The notes: generated from the letters alone by a model not told the origin. A DNA stretch of 64,000 bases from Cynocephalus volans (GCF_027409185.1 NC_084472.1:47541427-47605426); one strand, 5' to 3'. Positions 11,664-26,020 are shown, numbered from the stretch's first letter. Numbers and translations: made by a program.

Positions 11664-12678
11664 TTCTTCTTTTGGGTTATTCTTGGAAGCAAGATCTAGA
11701 TCATCATTTAAGAGCATAATTCTATCCTTAAATTTCTCAGAGTTTGACTCCCCCATATAATGTCTAAATATTTCATAAGATTTTCCCTGAAGGAAGTTTC
11801 AAGTTGAATTTTCAAAGAAGTAAGAAACGTAGATGGAGTTGGCAGGTTGGGGAAATTTCACATAAGTGGAACACTGGAAATGGAGGGTCAGGAGAGGAGA
11901 AATTGGGGAGGAAGGGCAGAACTGTGCAGGAGTTTCAGTCCATGGTAGGATATACCCAAGACCTGATGATCTTTTTAGCTTTGGCATGGATTTCAGATCA
12001 TCCTTTTTAAGAGTCCAACTGTCCATTTTTTTTTGACAATCCTGTGATCCTACTTTACATGATGAATGTATGATTTGTTTAAGTCTAGCCTTTGCTATAA
12101 TTAAACCATATTCCTACAAAAATTTTTTCATTAAAGAATCATGAGATTCTTGGTGTTTCTTTAAATGAAATTATTAAAAAGATAATTTAGGTTCATTGTA
12201 ATGCATTAGCAAAACATAGAAAAGTATAAAGAAGAAATTTAGTCATCTGCAATTCTATCACCCAGAAATAATCATCATTAGTATTTGGTATCCTTTTTGA
12301 CCATTTGAAAAAGGCAAAATCGTATATTTCCTTATATTTAATACTCTTTTAATGGTAACACAGGATGAGACACATGACTAGTATTTTTTATTTATTGAAT
12401 AAATGTAGTAACTTTGACCTCAATGATGACTGAGGTCATCATCTGGAGACTTTCATCTCCATTTAGCTTTTAGCTTCTCGCACTATAAGCTTTTTAAGTC
12501 TTCATTTAGTAGTTTGGGCCATGAGTCTTTTCTCACTTTCCTAGATCAAAGAGCAAAAAGCAGAGAGTTACTTAGTTTTACTCAAGGCAAAACAATAGCA
12601 AGGGATTTTAGATTAGATAAAAGGAAAGATACTAAATCTATTGTACCCATCATGGTTTGAATTTCTAGAATAGCCAGC
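11433..12678. other. Unannotated sequence with a poly-T run
   Basis: No gene. A 25-base T run occupies 11633-11657 and could be the tail of a minus-strand retroposon, but no recognisable body follows to the right. The remainder is AT-rich and unrecognised. Confidence 0.45.
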
Positions 12679-12722
12679 TGTGTGTGTGTGTGTGTGTGTG
12701 TGTGTGTTGGTGGTGGTGGTGG
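12679..12722 (+). repeat. (TG)n(GGT)n microsatellite
   Basis: About 14 TG units followed by a short GGT run. Confidence 0.95.
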
Positions 12723-13185
12723 AAAGAAAGCTCTCCTCCTTCCAAAATAAAAGGGTAATAAAGTTCACTATAATTTCTAATTTTTCAAGGAAATTATCAT
12801 TACCTTGACATAATTAATTTTCTTCAAGTTTATTTAGAATTTCTGGATTTATTCAGAAATTGAAATTTATAATGCAAACATAAGTGTATTGATTGATCAT
12901 TTGCCTCTGTTCCATAATAGTTTGGTTGAAAAACAAGACAGCCATTATTTAAATACAGATACCTTCTCTTAACTTAAATGACCATAGGCAAAGTTTTCAT
13001 TTCTTTTGTCCCGTTTATGTTCCCCTCCAGTCTATCTTAAGAAATCTGTAGTAGTTCGTGTTGCCTGTTAGCTTGCAAGGACACCCAATGCATTATTGAG
13101 CCCCTCTCTCCCAGGGAAAAAATTCATACACCTCAGGTTCTTTTCTTTCCAATCTATTATTTCTGACTTCGGCACTGTTTCTAAG

Positions 13186-13388
13186 CCTTAACACTATTAA
13201 CATTCTGTTGGATAATTCTTTGCTGTGTAGGGATGTCCTGTGCATTGTAGCACATTTAGCAGCATCTCTGGCCTCTACCCACTAGATGCCAATATCACCC
13301 ACAAATTGTGATAACAAAAAGTGTCTTAGGACATCATCAAATATCCCATAGGGGAGCAAAATTGCCCCCACTTGAAAATTGCTAACAT
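13186..13388 (-). mobile_element. hAT-Charlie-type non-autonomous element
   Basis: Contains 'gcatctctggcctctacccactagatgcc', 'gtcctgtgcattgtagc' and, at the right, 'gcaaaattgcccccacttgaaaattgc'. This is a widespread mammalian MER-type palindromic DNA element in reverse orientation. I recognise the family pattern but cannot be sure of the MER number. Confidence 0.7.
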
Positions 13389-13570
13389 GGTATTAGCATA
13401 TGTTGGCTAATACCATGCCGACTTTCTGTACTAACCATCTCAAGTAGCACATTTGCATTTCAGCTGGTGATTTGCTTTTAAATTCATAACACTAGGCTAG
13501 TGGTTCTCAGCACTGGGACATTGGAACCACAGTCTGCACATTAGAACCACAGATCTTCTAAAAGCTATAA

Positions 13571-13860
13571 TTATCATGTTGAAGGGAAACCTGCATTCCC
13601 TTGTTTATCACAGCTCTATTTACAATAGCCAAGATACGGAACCAACCTAAGTGCCCACTGATGGACAACTAGCTAAAGATGTGGTATGAAGTACCACTCA
13701 GCCATTAAAAAGAATCAAATTCTTCCATTTGCAGCAATATGGGTGAACTTGGAAAAAATTATATTATATTAAGTGGAATAAGCCAGGTGCAGAAAGAGAA
13801 ATCCTGCATGTCCTCACTCATAAGTGTGAGTTAAGAAAGAAAGAGAGAGAAAGAATATGA

Positions 13861-13939
<79 letters not shown>

Positions 13940-14310
13940 GAAGAAAGAAAGGAAGAAAGGAAGGAAGGAAGGAAGGAAGGAAGGAAGGAAAGAAGAAAGA
14001 AGGAAAGAAAGAAGGAAAGAAAGAAAGAAAAAGAAAAAAAGAAAGAAAAAGAAAGAAAGACTATACTACATCTAATTCTCAGAAGGAGAGAACAGAACTG
14101 TGATTATTAAATGGGAAGAGTGGGTGGGGGGTTTAGGGAGAAATTGGTTAATGGACACCAAGAATGAGTATATTTTGTAATAATGAATATGCCAACTATC
14201 TTGATTTGATCATCACGTATTGTATACAAATACTAATAGTCAACTTTATACCCCACAAATATGTATAATCAATTATGTTTCAATTACAAATAAATAAAAT
14301 TAAAATTAAA
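13571..14310 (+). mobile_element. 5'-truncated L1 3' end with expanded (GAAA)n
   Basis: The end of ORF2 ('acaatagccaagatacggaacc', 'gccattaaaaagaatcaaattc', 'aagtggaataagccaggtgc') followed by a 3' UTR closing with 'ccccacaaatatgtataatc' and an A-rich tail. It is flanked by a 10-bp duplication with one mismatch: 'aaagctataa' at 13561-13570 and 'aaaactataa' at 14308-14317. A purine microsatellite has expanded where the 3' UTR begins. Confidence 0.88.
13834..14061 (+). repeat. (GAAA)n/(GGAA)n purine tract
   Basis: Roughly 225 bases of almost pure purine: GAAA units, a GGAA block in the middle, then mixed GAAA. The long frame across it is a by-product of the repeat. Such mirror-symmetric purine tracts can form triplex (H-) DNA; that is inference. 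Confidence 0.97.
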
Positions 14311-14392
14311 ACTATAAGGGTCTAGGCCCATCTCCAGGAATTGGGCCCAAGGAATTTTTAACTCCCCAGAGGACTTTAATGTGCAGAGAGGG

Positions 14393-17300
14393 CGGCGAGT
14401 GTTCTGCTCAGGCATTTGATAAGGGTAGAGAGTTGGGCTGATGTTGCCCATATCACATCATGAAAGTAGTCATCCATTCTGAAAGTATTCTTAAGCAATT
14501 TTGCTGATTTGGCTAGGCCTCCCCTAATGCTTTTGTAAAGGGAAATATAGTGACATTTGGGGTTAACCTTGATTGTGTGTTTGTTTCTTTTCTCTTCTTC
14601 TGGCAACAGCAAATGCCACCTGGAATATGATTGGCTCAGGTTTTACAAAGCATGTAATGGATTTTTCTTAGGTAATGTTATTCTTACTTGACAAGGAAAA
14701 CACTTCACATACGTCAAACTAAAAGCTTACAAAAATGTAACTATTAATTATTGCTTTACACAGAATGTAGAAACATATCTTAAATAAAATAAAATTAAAA
14801 TTTCACTGGAGTAAGTATTCTGTATGTTTGTGTGCCTGTTGAGTGTTTCATTGAAAATGGCCATCAATGATCGGTAAATTTGAGTATCAAGTTATACATG
14901 ATATTTTCCACTATGTAGTACTCTTAAGAAAATTGTATTTTGGAAAAGAGTAACCAAGGCCAATGTATCTCTTTAAAAACTCAATGAACACCATTTTGAT
15001 ATACTGGTGCACTTAATTATCAAGCATGTACCTTGTAGATCCTGGGAATTTTGTTTGCCAAACATATTTTTCCTTTTTCCTCCTGGAAATGGTATGCACT
15101 TTCCTTTGGAGCAGTTACGCTGTTCTCCATGCTGCTGTGGATTATGAAACACAGTATTCTATCCACACCTCCAGGCATAGGAATGGATGTGTGGCGCAAG
15201 CTGGGCTAATCATGATATGGAGTCACCCACAAAGAAATGTGCAAGCAAGGTGAGCCAATTATAATCCTCCCTGGAATTTTCATGAGGTTGAAAAGGTAGC
15301 TCTCCATACCTCTTGGAACTTGAGCCAAAAATTATATAAGCCTACAGTTGTCATCAACCATTTCTTGCTGGTATATGGAGAATGCCCATGTACTAGAGAG
15401 AATGAGGCCAGGAGACATGAGAAGCAAGAATTAGTAATGGCATTTTTAAGACATATTTCAGATGATGAGACACACCAAGGAATATGATCCAGTGGAGGGA
15501 AATTGCTTCAGCGTAACTTTGCAGATTCCATGTACATAGCTAGTGTATCTGTATTTCAATCACAAGAATTGCATATAATCATTTTGCTTTCTTTTTCATT
15601 GTTACTATCAACATAAAAAATAGTTTATATCAAAGCCTCCTGCAATAAAATAACATTTTATTTTCATTGTGATCAGGGAGGTAGGTGATAGCAGCCTGTT
15701 TTTCCCTGTGATTTTGAACATACCTTTATGGTGTGTCTATTTAAGCCAAAGGGGATCAGATGTTTTGAATGTCATACTAAAAGGAATGGGCAGAGCCACA
15801 CTTTGTGTCACACCAGATTTGAAATAATTAGAATTATAATGTCATAGGATATTAGCACTAGAAGGAAATTTGAAGGTCATTTTATGCTTTGAATCTTAAC
15901 GGCATGGATGGTTGAGATGGAGACACACAGGTGTGCAGAGTTCAGCTAAGGTGAACAGCATACTGAAGATTGCAATGATTTGATTAGTTTTTTATCTAGA
16001 GCAGATTCAGAGTTAAAAGTTCAGTGTTTCCATGATTGGTTGTTAGTTGGTCTCATATTCCTCATAAAGGGAGCACTCATCTGTTTACAAGTCAAATAAA
16101 AGTGTCTATCTCATCACAGAGACGCAGAATAAAAATAAGATTCTCTCAGTAGATGGAGAATCATATATAGCACATCCCAGGCCAGAGTCATCATAGCAAT
16201 ATACTCTGAGAGCTTAAGATGGATAGGTGCGACGCTCCAGCCTTGAGACACAAACCAGCCCACTTGAGTCCTGTTTGAGCTCTCCAGTTTCAGATGATTC
16301 TTCTCCTTCCAGAGAGCCACTGTCACTGCCAGTGAAATACATCCAAAGGGAAACTTGTAGCTTTCTCTGTAACAGGCCAGCTTCTTTTCCATCCTTGTAC
16401 TTAGATCTTGCATAATCTCCACAACAGCAGAAATCACACATTCTTTTGTATATGTCATATAATTCCTAATGAAATTTTTCACACAGAAATTACTATTTTC
16501 CCTGTTAATGTGAGAAAATTTATGTCCTAATCATGCTAGCAATTAGAAGAAAAAGATTTTGGAAAAGAAGAATTTCTAAATGTAACCAAACTCAGCTCAT
16601 TTGTCTTCAGCAATAAGATAGAATGAAGAGTTTCAGAATTCTTGTTTAAAATCTTCTGAGTTTCAGGAATTACTTGTGCACAAATAAAACGAATACTTCC
16701 TGTTAGGAAGGGGAAAGTTTACAGAGAGCAGTTGAGCTTGTCAAAACTCTTGAAAATGTGGTAAAAATGGTAAAATGAGGCTTATAGGTATAAAGATTTT
16801 GCATTAATAGGTATTTCAAATATCACTAAAACAAATAATTTGTGTAAGTATAATAACACTCTTTTCCAAGCGGTCACCTCATTAAGACCAACACAGCATC
16901 TTCTTAGCTGAGCTAAAAACCATTTTATTACCTATTTTATAGGTTCATTCAAATGATTTTCAACCTTTCAGGGAAATTGTTTCGCATCAGAAAAAGAAAA
17001 AGACTGAAATCATTTTGATGAATTATTAGCAATAGCGTTTTCTGTTCAAAGCATCAGACACATTCTCTATAAATAACATATGTCCATACCAATTTTTATA
17101 TATATATATATAAGTTATATATGTATTTAATTTTAAGTAGCTTTAAGGTAGAATAACGTAATTGCATCTCATGAATTTGCTCTATGTAGTAGTTTCCCTG
17201 AATCATTGTTTTTGTTTTTTTTACTTAAACAGAATTAAATATCTTCTTCAAAGTTCAAAGACATCATGCTATGCAAATAGGATAATTCTTCCCCAACTAA

Positions 17301-17989
17301 AACAAACCATATGGGAGAAATTTCATTCATATGAGGTCCTTCTTTGTCTCCTTTTCTTGAGACAGTGACATAGGCCATCCAAAAGTCAACCAACCACTTA
17401 GTGGATTTCCATATAGAGAGAGAATGAAAAATAATTGCAACCAACTTCTTGAAAACACATTGGTACTGTCACAGTATAGAAAGGCCTGAAGAGAGAACAA
17501 TCATAAAATGAAACAAGCAAGAAAGGGGAAGAAATTGGTCTGGAAACAGTCTTCCTCCTGTGCAAGTGTGCTGCTTCTTAGGACTTCAGTGAATATGAGA
17601 CCAAGACATTTTCCTTCACTCTTTGTCTGGCTGGGTGCACTGTGGGGCCACTCCAAAGCCTGAAAAAAAGAACTGATCAATTACTGTCATGCCTACACCT
17701 GACTTTCAGATCTCAGCACATGGATCCCCATCAGTCATCAACACTGGACACTATAATCACTAATGGTTTATTTATTTTATGTAAAAGACATCTGGATTCC
17801 CTGCTACAGTAGAAAGCTTACAAATAGAATCCCATATTATTTAATCAAATGTAAAACATTTTCATTTGCTTGTTTTGTTTTATTTAGTAAAAGGTAGAGG
17901 CTTACAAAAGAAGAATACCAGGGTCACATTGCATGTCTTGACCCTCTCATCAAAGTCCAGGAGTCTGCCTTTTAGATTCCAGGGCATGA
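14393..17989. other. Unannotated intergenic sequence (3.6 kb)
   Basis: No gene with a recognisable domain. The longest minus-strand frame (16114-16482, 122 codons) is lysine/serine-rich at its start and otherwise featureless. A region around 15.18-15.45 kb ('gcaagctgggctaatcatg') has the feel of an old MER/LTR repeat that I cannot name. A short (TA)n lies at about 17097-17112. Confidence 0.4.
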
Positions 17990-17994
17990 GATCC

Positions 17995-18170
17995 AGAGTT
18001 GTCCTGCCGGAGTAGACAGCCTGACTCTGCCATACCCTGGCACAGGAGTTCACTTCTCTAAGGTACAGTTTCCTTCTCTGTAGAATGAAGAGTGTTGGTA
18101 ACTATCTCAAGGCTGCAGAAAACATGAGATGATGTATATAAAGCACTAAGCACTGTTAACTCTTACATAT
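17995..18170 (+). mobile_element. MIR SINE fragment
   Basis: The 3' portion of MIR: 'ctctaaggtacagtttccttctctgtagaatg', then 'gagatgatgtatataaagcactaagcactg', matching the conserved 'cctcagtttcctcatctgtaaaatg' and 'taaagcgcttagaacagtg' blocks. Confidence 0.75.
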
Positions 18171-19384
18171 GGAGCACACACACACACACACAAATAAAAC
18201 GGTTCTTATGAACATTATTACTTTACTACTCATTCCCTGACAGTTATTTGCATCCATCCCTGTCCACCTCGAGTTCTATAAAGCTGGCATTCCATTCACT
18301 GTTTGTAAGAGAAACTAAAAGAGTGCAGGCTTTAGAGACAGTATTGAAATGCCTGAAAACGTGATGGTTAGTCCAGTAATCAAAGAGTTCTTAAAGATTC
18401 ACCACTTCTTCCCGGAAAATTCTGCAACTACAATTTTGTGTGTTTATGATTTAGTAACAGCTCCTGTATTGAATTACTGATTATATAGTATTTTGACTTG
18501 TAATTTAAACTGAATACTTGAGACAGTGTACCCGACATAGTGTCGATAGAAGTTAATATGACTTGAACCGATCTTGGACATTCCAATCTTTCGTAAAGCA
18601 GTTGGGTTGGAAGTGTAGTAGAGACCTCCCTAACCACCACCCATAAGTCATGTCCTTTTCCTCCACATTGCAAAGTTGTTGCTGGCAACTGCTCAGGCAA
18701 GAACTACATTTCCAGGCTCTTTTACTTCTAAGTGTAGTAAAGTAGCAAGTTCACAGGAATGAAGTGTGAGTGCAAGGAATGTGTATCAATTTCAGGATGA
18801 GTCTGAGAAGAAGCAGGTCAGTTGTTTCTTCCTTTTCTTCCACTATCAACTTCATACAGAAGACTCTGAGGCTCAAAGGATACCAGGCTACATGATAGAA
18901 GAAGTTGTATCCCTGAATCACAATGTGGGAAGCCATCCACTGACCAGACCTGCCTCCAATGATGTATTGTGTAGAAATTAATGAAGTTCTATTGTGTCGA
19001 GCCACTGAGATTTTGGCATTTTTTTTTTAACATCAGTTCGTTCTTCCATGACTGATATAATAAGTAATACAATTATCACAACAATTTCACTGTTGCTTCA
19101 AATATTTTGAAATTCTTCTTTGGGATTTGCTATCAGAGCTCTTCACCAGCAAATTTTCATTGTTTTAACTTAGAGTGAATTTTTTAGAAATGGCCAAAAG
19201 CTATTCAAAGTCTCAGTGTAGAAATTTTAGGTGTAGAAGTTCTCAATGTATTATTAGAAATCAGTCTTATTATATAAGCACATAGGTAATCCTAAAACAC
19301 AAACTCTTTGATAAACTAATTTTTAATATGACAGGATCACACACACTGAGAGCCGAGTAACATGGCTTCTTCGTATCATGCTAG
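18171..19384. other. Unannotated; possible old LTR at about 18.65-19.06 kb
   Basis: No gene. The stretch ending 'gttctattgtgtcgagccactgagattttggcatt' followed by a T run and 'gactgatataataagtaat' resembles the 3' end of an old mammalian LTR (MLT-type 'taagccactgagattttgggg' ending). The body is too diverged to delimit. Confidence 0.4.
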
Positions 19385-19690
19385 AAAATCTTGTCATTTT
19401 AAACAACACTCCCACTCAGAAGACCTGGTTTCTGATTACAGATCTGCTCTTAACCTCTCTGAGCCTTCATACCCTCATCAGAAAATGGAGGTAAAAATGT
19501 CTACACTGATTATTTCCCACAGTTTCTGCAAACTAGAAAAGGCTATGCAATGTAGCATGGCATTTAAGAGCCCTTGGGGTTGGACACAATTGGGCCAAAA
19601 CCCAGGGAACACTATAGAACCTTGGGCAGAACACCTTAAGTTGCTATGGTGTCTGGCACATGGTCAGAGCTTATTAAATAGTAGCTACCA
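19385..19690 (+). mobile_element. MIR SINE, diverged and interrupted
   Basis: 'agacctggtttctgattac...cttaacctctctgagcc...catcagaaaatggaggt' matches the MIR core. A second MIR-like piece, 'tggcatttaagagcccttgg...ccttgggcag...gtctggcacatggtcagagc', follows. The 160-codon frame across it is a translation of the SINE, not a gene. Confidence 0.55.
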
Positions 19691-19900
19691 TGACTACCAT
19701 CCTGCAGCAGGGCATCAGCACCAGTTACTGATTCAGATTATAGACAATAACCTAGATAGACAATTACTGAAAGAAATCTTAGCCACAGACTACACAGCAA
19801 CTGTACCAAGGAACTGTGAGGACAAACACATAGAGAATCTATAAATTCTCAGTAAACTCATTTAGTGTCAATCTAAAATATGAGTAAGAAGAAATTTATA

Positions 19901-20023
19901 CCTGACTGACTGGTTAGAGCATGGTGCTGATAACAGCAAGGTCAAGGGTTCGGATCCCCATACCAGCCCACTGCCAAAAACAAATAAAAACTAATAAATA
20001 AATAAATAAATAAATAAATAAAA
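19901..20023 (+). mobile_element. CYN-type tRNA-Ile-derived SINE
   Basis: A tRNA-like head with 'ctggttagagcatgg' (A-box region), anticodon-loop-like 'gctgataac' and B box 'gggttcggatccc', followed by an A-rich (TAAA)n tail. Such isoleucine-tRNA-derived monomers are the CYN SINEs described in colugos. No clear target duplication was found. Confidence 0.85.
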
Positions 20024-20489
20024 GAGCCGATGTTCCATAACTCTAAAAAAAAATTAGACCTATTTTTTTTCCCTAAAATTAATGAGAGTGCCATTGTGAG
20101 CTTACAATTCTTATTCCTGAATTTATACAAGCAATATAAACCATGAATCTTGAATTTTCTTTATTTCCCTTCATGGAAACCAATCAAGTAATTTATGATT
20201 CACTGTGTAAACTAGAGAAAATGGCATTGCAATTGTAAATTAGACAATTAATTTGATCATTAAACCACTGAGAATAATAATTTTGGTCTAACAACATTTG
20301 TTTCTGGCACATATATCCCTGGCACGTAGTACAAATCTATTAAATGACTGATTATTTTGGATCCCATTGTCTTCGATGATCATATTATATATAAGTACTA
20401 TTTTTTTTTTTCTTTAGAGAGCAAGGAACAGAGTATTTGGGCAGAGAATTTGCAAAGACTGTAGCAGGAGGAAATATAGAGGGTGACAA

Positions 20490-20680
20490 GTCAGTGATTT
20501 TCAATGTGTGGTCCCTGGACCTGCAACATGAACTTCACCAGGGAACTTATTAGACATGCAAATACTCAGACCTCTCTCCAGACCTACTGAATCAGAAATG
20601 CTATGGTTGGGTCCAGGGCATGTGTTTACCTATCCCTCCTGGTGATTCCGATGCAAACTAAAGTTTGAGAATTTCAGATA
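20490..20680 (-). mobile_element. MER5A-like hAT-Charlie element
   Basis: Reverse-complement MER5A features: 'gtgtggtccctggacc', 'cagggaacttattagacatg', 'acctactgaatcagaaatgc', with near-symmetric ends 'cagtgattttcaa' and 'ttgagaatttca'. Length fits the family. Confidence 0.82.
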
Positions 20681-20765
20681 TGTGAAAGAAGATGAATCTT
20701 AGCTAGAGAAGAGAGAGCCAGGAGAGTGGTATAGAATGGATGAAGGGATGGATAAAGATGAGTTT

Positions 20766-21220
20766 ATTAGTCTGTTTTTTGTTACTTATAACAGAATACC
20801 TGCAACTGGGTAGTTTATAAAGAAATAGAATTTATTTCCTACAGTTTTAGATGCTGGGAAGTCCATGGTCCAGGGGGTGCATCTGGTGAGGGCCTTCCTC
20901 TTGGTGGGAACTCTCTACAGGGTCCTGTGGCAACACAGGGTACATGGTGAGAATGACAAGAGCTCTTTAACATGCTCACTTACTCTCCTTGTAAAGCCAC
21001 AAGTACCGTTCATGTGACAACCCACGAAACTATTAACTCACTTTTCCATGAACAGTATTAATCCATTCAACAGGACATAGTTGTCATGATCCAACGACCC
21101 AGTCATCTCTTAAAGGCCCCACCTTTCAACACTCCCATAGTCTGATTTCCCACCCGCTTAACTTTGTTACAATGAGGATCAAGCTTCAATGAGTTTGGGG
21201 GAGACATTCAAACCAGAGCA
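20766..21220 (-). mobile_element. MLT1-type MaLR LTR
   Basis: About 455 bp in reverse orientation: 'cagaatacctgcaactgggtagtttataaag', 'ctgggaagtccatggtccagg', 'gcatctggtgagggcc', 'cacctttcaacactcc', ending 'gggggagacattcaaaccagagca'. These are the reverse-complement hallmarks of MLT1 LTRs. No internal sequence adjoins it. Confidence 0.85.
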
Positions 21221-21744
21221 TTGGGAGTGTGGGTCGTGAAGCTATTTAAATCCAATTTGTTACCCTACGAGCAATGAGAAAACAGAATGGTTTAAGCATG
21301 ATGGTTAAGGGTGACTGGATGATTTTTGCTTTTTAAAAAGATCACTCTGGTTACAGGAGGAAGAGTGGATTAAAGGAGGCCAAGGTGAATATAATAATAC
21401 CAGTTAGGCATATAATAAGGTGGCAAATTTATTTATACTGCAACTTGGAAATGCCAATAAACCATAGCTCCTTTATTTTATTTAAAACAGACCCTATCTT
21501 CCTTGTGAAACTCTGCCCAGTTTGTAGCAGGAAAAGCAGAAAGTCTGAACCAGTAGAATTAGTGATCATTTAACTACATTCTAACATATGAATTCCACAA
21601 TTTACATTCTGATTTCTGACAGTTACTAAACCTTACAATGATTTAGAATTCACATATTTAAAATAGGAAAATGTAATCTATTTTTCTTTCTCATTAAAGT
21701 ATTTTAATGATCTTATTAGACAATAGATATAAACAAGCTTTTAT

Positions 21745-23434
<1,690 letters not shown>

Positions 23435-23662
23435 AGAGAAGAGGAAGTCAAACTGTCCCTCTTTACAGATGATATGATCAAATATATAGAAAAACCTAAA
23501 AACTCCACACACACACACAAAAAAAAACCTGCTAGAGCTGATAAATGATTTCAATAAAGTTTCAGGATACAAAGTCAACATGCAAAAATCAGTAGCATTT
23601 TTGTACTCCAATAATGAACAAGCAGAAAAAAAAAATCAAGAAAGCAAGTTCATTTAAAATAG

Positions 23663-23722
<60 letters not shown>

Positions 23723-24000
23723 ATAAATTCAACCAAGGAGGTGAAAGATCTCTACAACGAGAACTACAACTCCCTGCTGAAATAGATTAAAGAGGACACA
23801 AAAGGATAGAAAGACATGCATGCTCTTGGATTAGAAGGATTAACATTTTAGAGATGTCCATACTATGCAAAATGATCTACAGATTCAGTGCAATCCCCTT
23901 CAAAATACCAATGACATTCTTCACAGAAATAGGAAAAAAAAATCCTAATATTCATATGGAACAAGAAAAGATCCTGTATAGCCAAAGCAATCCTGAGCCA
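23435..24000 (+). mobile_element. Inverted 5' segment of the same L1 (RT region)
   Basis: Sense L1 ORF2 starting at the RT catalytic box ('tccctctttacagatgatatg', encoding S-L-x-x-D-D) and ending at 'ccaaagcaatcctgagcc'. The antisense piece to its left begins about 25-40 L1 bases further downstream ('ctgacttcaaattatactac'). The 5'-most base lies at the internal junction and the near-contiguous base at the outer flank, exactly the geometry predicted by twin priming. Confidence 0.9.
23663..23720 (+). repeat. (CA)n microsatellite
   Basis: About 29 CA units inside the inverted L1 piece, following 'aaatagtcac', a typical L1 ORF2 seed ('aatagccacac'). Confidence 0.97.
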
Positions 24001-24819
24001 AAAAATCCCATGGTTTTAAATATTAAATATGCTACATCTATTTTTATATTATTATTTTGTGAAAATGCAAACTGTTATTATTTTTAATTCTTCTAATGTC
24101 CTTACAACAGTAAATGCATTTTGTTATGTCCATGCTAATGCTGTTCTCTATTTTAGGGTAAAAATAATGTAAGTTTTGATCTTACTTTCACAATTTTTAA
24201 CCAAAAACTCATTTTTATTTACAAAAACCAAGAAGATGACAAATTCTGGGTGTACTACAGAAATATTTTTATAAAAGGCTTGAAATTTTAAAAAATAAAT
24301 GCCAGGCTATACTGTAAATGGCAAGTAAAATATCCATATGGCAATGTTATCAAACATCCCTACTTGTTCCAATGCATGATGATATGATTTCCTAGATATT
24401 TTCAAGTTGTTCTTTGTAAAAATAGCTTTATTTAAAACTCTAAAACCACCTTTCAGTGAGCTCCCTCACATAATCAGATGAATAGTATTGAAATAAGGAG
24501 TTTTGTAATATTTATATCATCCTGCATGTTATCAGCAAGCCCCAAACAGCTGGAGGACAAAAATTTAAAGGATTCCTGATATGGCTAAATTGGTCTCTGG
24601 AGCAGGACTGGTTTTCTGTAAAGTTGTGAAGAGAAAAAAATCTTACATCTGGCTCCTCCCTTCAAATTTCTGCTTTACCACCACCTTCCCCATGATTCTC
24701 CTCAGAACTGCCCATTATGTTTGTGTGTGTGCGTGGCAGGGGGGAGCACATGCAAATATCTTCTCAAGAACTCTATTAATGTGAACAATTCAATTTTAAA
24801 ATGTAATACACATTCAAGA

Positions 24820-25790
24820 TGAATTTTTAGCATCTTATAGTGCCAGCAAGTAAGGACATACTAAAATTTAAAAATAAAATAAAATAAAATAAAGACAGGA
24901 GCATATCAAAGAGCACATGTGCCAACCGAAAGAGCTCCCAATGGCCAAAAACTGGAACAATTTGAGAAACAAGACAAAATAACACTGGATTATAACTTAA
25001 AGAATAAGGTCTATATTCATGAGTCCATGCCGATAAAAATAAATGGTTAAATAAATAAATAAATAAATGCAGAATAGAAAAATTCAATGCAGAAGAATTC
25101 CAAACAATTTATGCAGACAATCCACCCTCCAGAAAGTGGAGTATAACTCCCCACTCCTTACATATGGCTGGGTGTAGTGACTTTCTTCCGAAGAGTACAG
25201 TATGGAAATGGGGAATAAAATAGTAACTTTACATTAGAGAAATCTGACAAACACGATCTCAACCAGGTGATCAAGGTCAATATCAACAGGGCTAAGTTGT
25301 ATTGATAGTAAGTATCCTCGATATGATGTGATGAGAACAGCGGTTGATCTCTTGGTTTCTTCCACAGAGCCCATAGCTCCAGTTTAATCATCAGAAAAAT
25401 ATCACAAAAATACCACCTGAGGGGCATTCTATAAACTGTCTAGCTGGTACTGCTCAAAACTGTCAAGATTATCAAAAGCAAGGAAAGTCTGAGAAATTGT
25501 CACAGTCAAGAGGAGCCCAAGGAGAAATGATGCTTAAATATTAGGTGGTAATTAGGATGGATCTTACAACAGAAAAATCATTTTAGATAAAACTTAGGAA
25601 ATCTGAATGAAATATGGTTTTAGTTAACAATTGTGTATCAATATTGGTTCATTACTTGTAACAAATGTACCAAAAATGTAATATGTTGATAATAGGTAAA
25701 CTGGGTGTGGGACATATGGGATCTCTCTGTACTATCTTTGCAATTTTCCTATAAATAGTTTTCCTAAAAAAAAATATTACAAAATTCAAG
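24820..25790 (+). mobile_element. Old L1M (L1MC/MD-like) 3' UTR
   Basis: Long non-coding L1 3' UTR. It has 'aggacatactaaaatttaaa', 'gcacatgtgccaaccgaaag', 'gtaactttacattagagaaatctgacaaacac', and the conserved terminal 'gtgggacatatgggatctctctgtactatctttgcaattttcctat' pattern before an A-rich end. Many small indels make it ancient. Confidence 0.8.
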
Positions 25791-25839
25791 AACCCATGTA
25801 ACATAGAGAGATTTATTGATGATGATTTAAAACTGACTT

Positions 25840-26020
25840 TGGTAAACATTTTCTTTAAAGGGTTAGATACTAAATAATTTAGGCATTGTGAGCCTCATAA
25901 AGTCATATCTCTGTCACACATTCTTCTTTGTTTGTTTGTTTGTTTACAACCCTTTAGAAATGTAAAAACTATTTCTAGTTCCAGGGCCACACAAAACAAG
26001 CAGAGGCAGATGTAGCATAA
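25840..26020 (+). mobile_element. hAT-Charlie-type DNA transposon remnant
   Basis: 'tttaaagggttagatactaaataatttaggcattgtgagcc' matches the common mammalian 'aaagggccagatagtaaatattttaggctttgcgggcc' pattern. The right side 'ttccagggccacacaaaacaag' fits the other end. A (TTTG)n run interrupts it. MER number uncertain. Confidence 0.65.

Larger units (their letters stand above)
13498..14392 (+). mobile_element. MER20-like element split by an L1 insertion
   Basis: The left part ('agtggttctcagcactggg', 'ctgcacattagaaccac', about 13498-13570) and right part ('gtctaggcccatctccagg', 'ttaactccccagagg', 'ctttaatgtgcag', about 14318-14392) together make one MER20-type element. The L1 tail at 13571-14310 sits between them, which dates the L1 after the DNA transposon. 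Confidence 0.7.

Noticed and set aside
13858..14060. CRISPR-like or satellite array
   Set aside because: Tandem 4-base microsatellite with no spacers; CRISPR arrays are not expected in a mammalian genome.
13857..14075. 72-codon Lys/Glu/Arg-rich frame
   Set aside because: Pure translation of the (GAAA)n/(GGAA)n microsatellite.
16114..16482. 122-codon minus-strand frame
   Set aside because: No motif, overlapping frames on both strands of similar length, and no transcript signals; probably chance or an old unnamed repeat.
19362..19844. 160-codon plus-strand open frame, the longest frame outside the L1/ERV relics
   Set aside because: It translates MIR SINE sequence and flanks, has no domain, signal or splice context, and matches no family I know.
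19901..20023. Possible functional tRNA-Ile gene
   Set aside because: The tRNA-like part lacks a proper acceptor stem and carries a SINE A-rich tail; it is a CYN SINE. The same holds for 29711-29819, 48948-49056 and 54494-54576.
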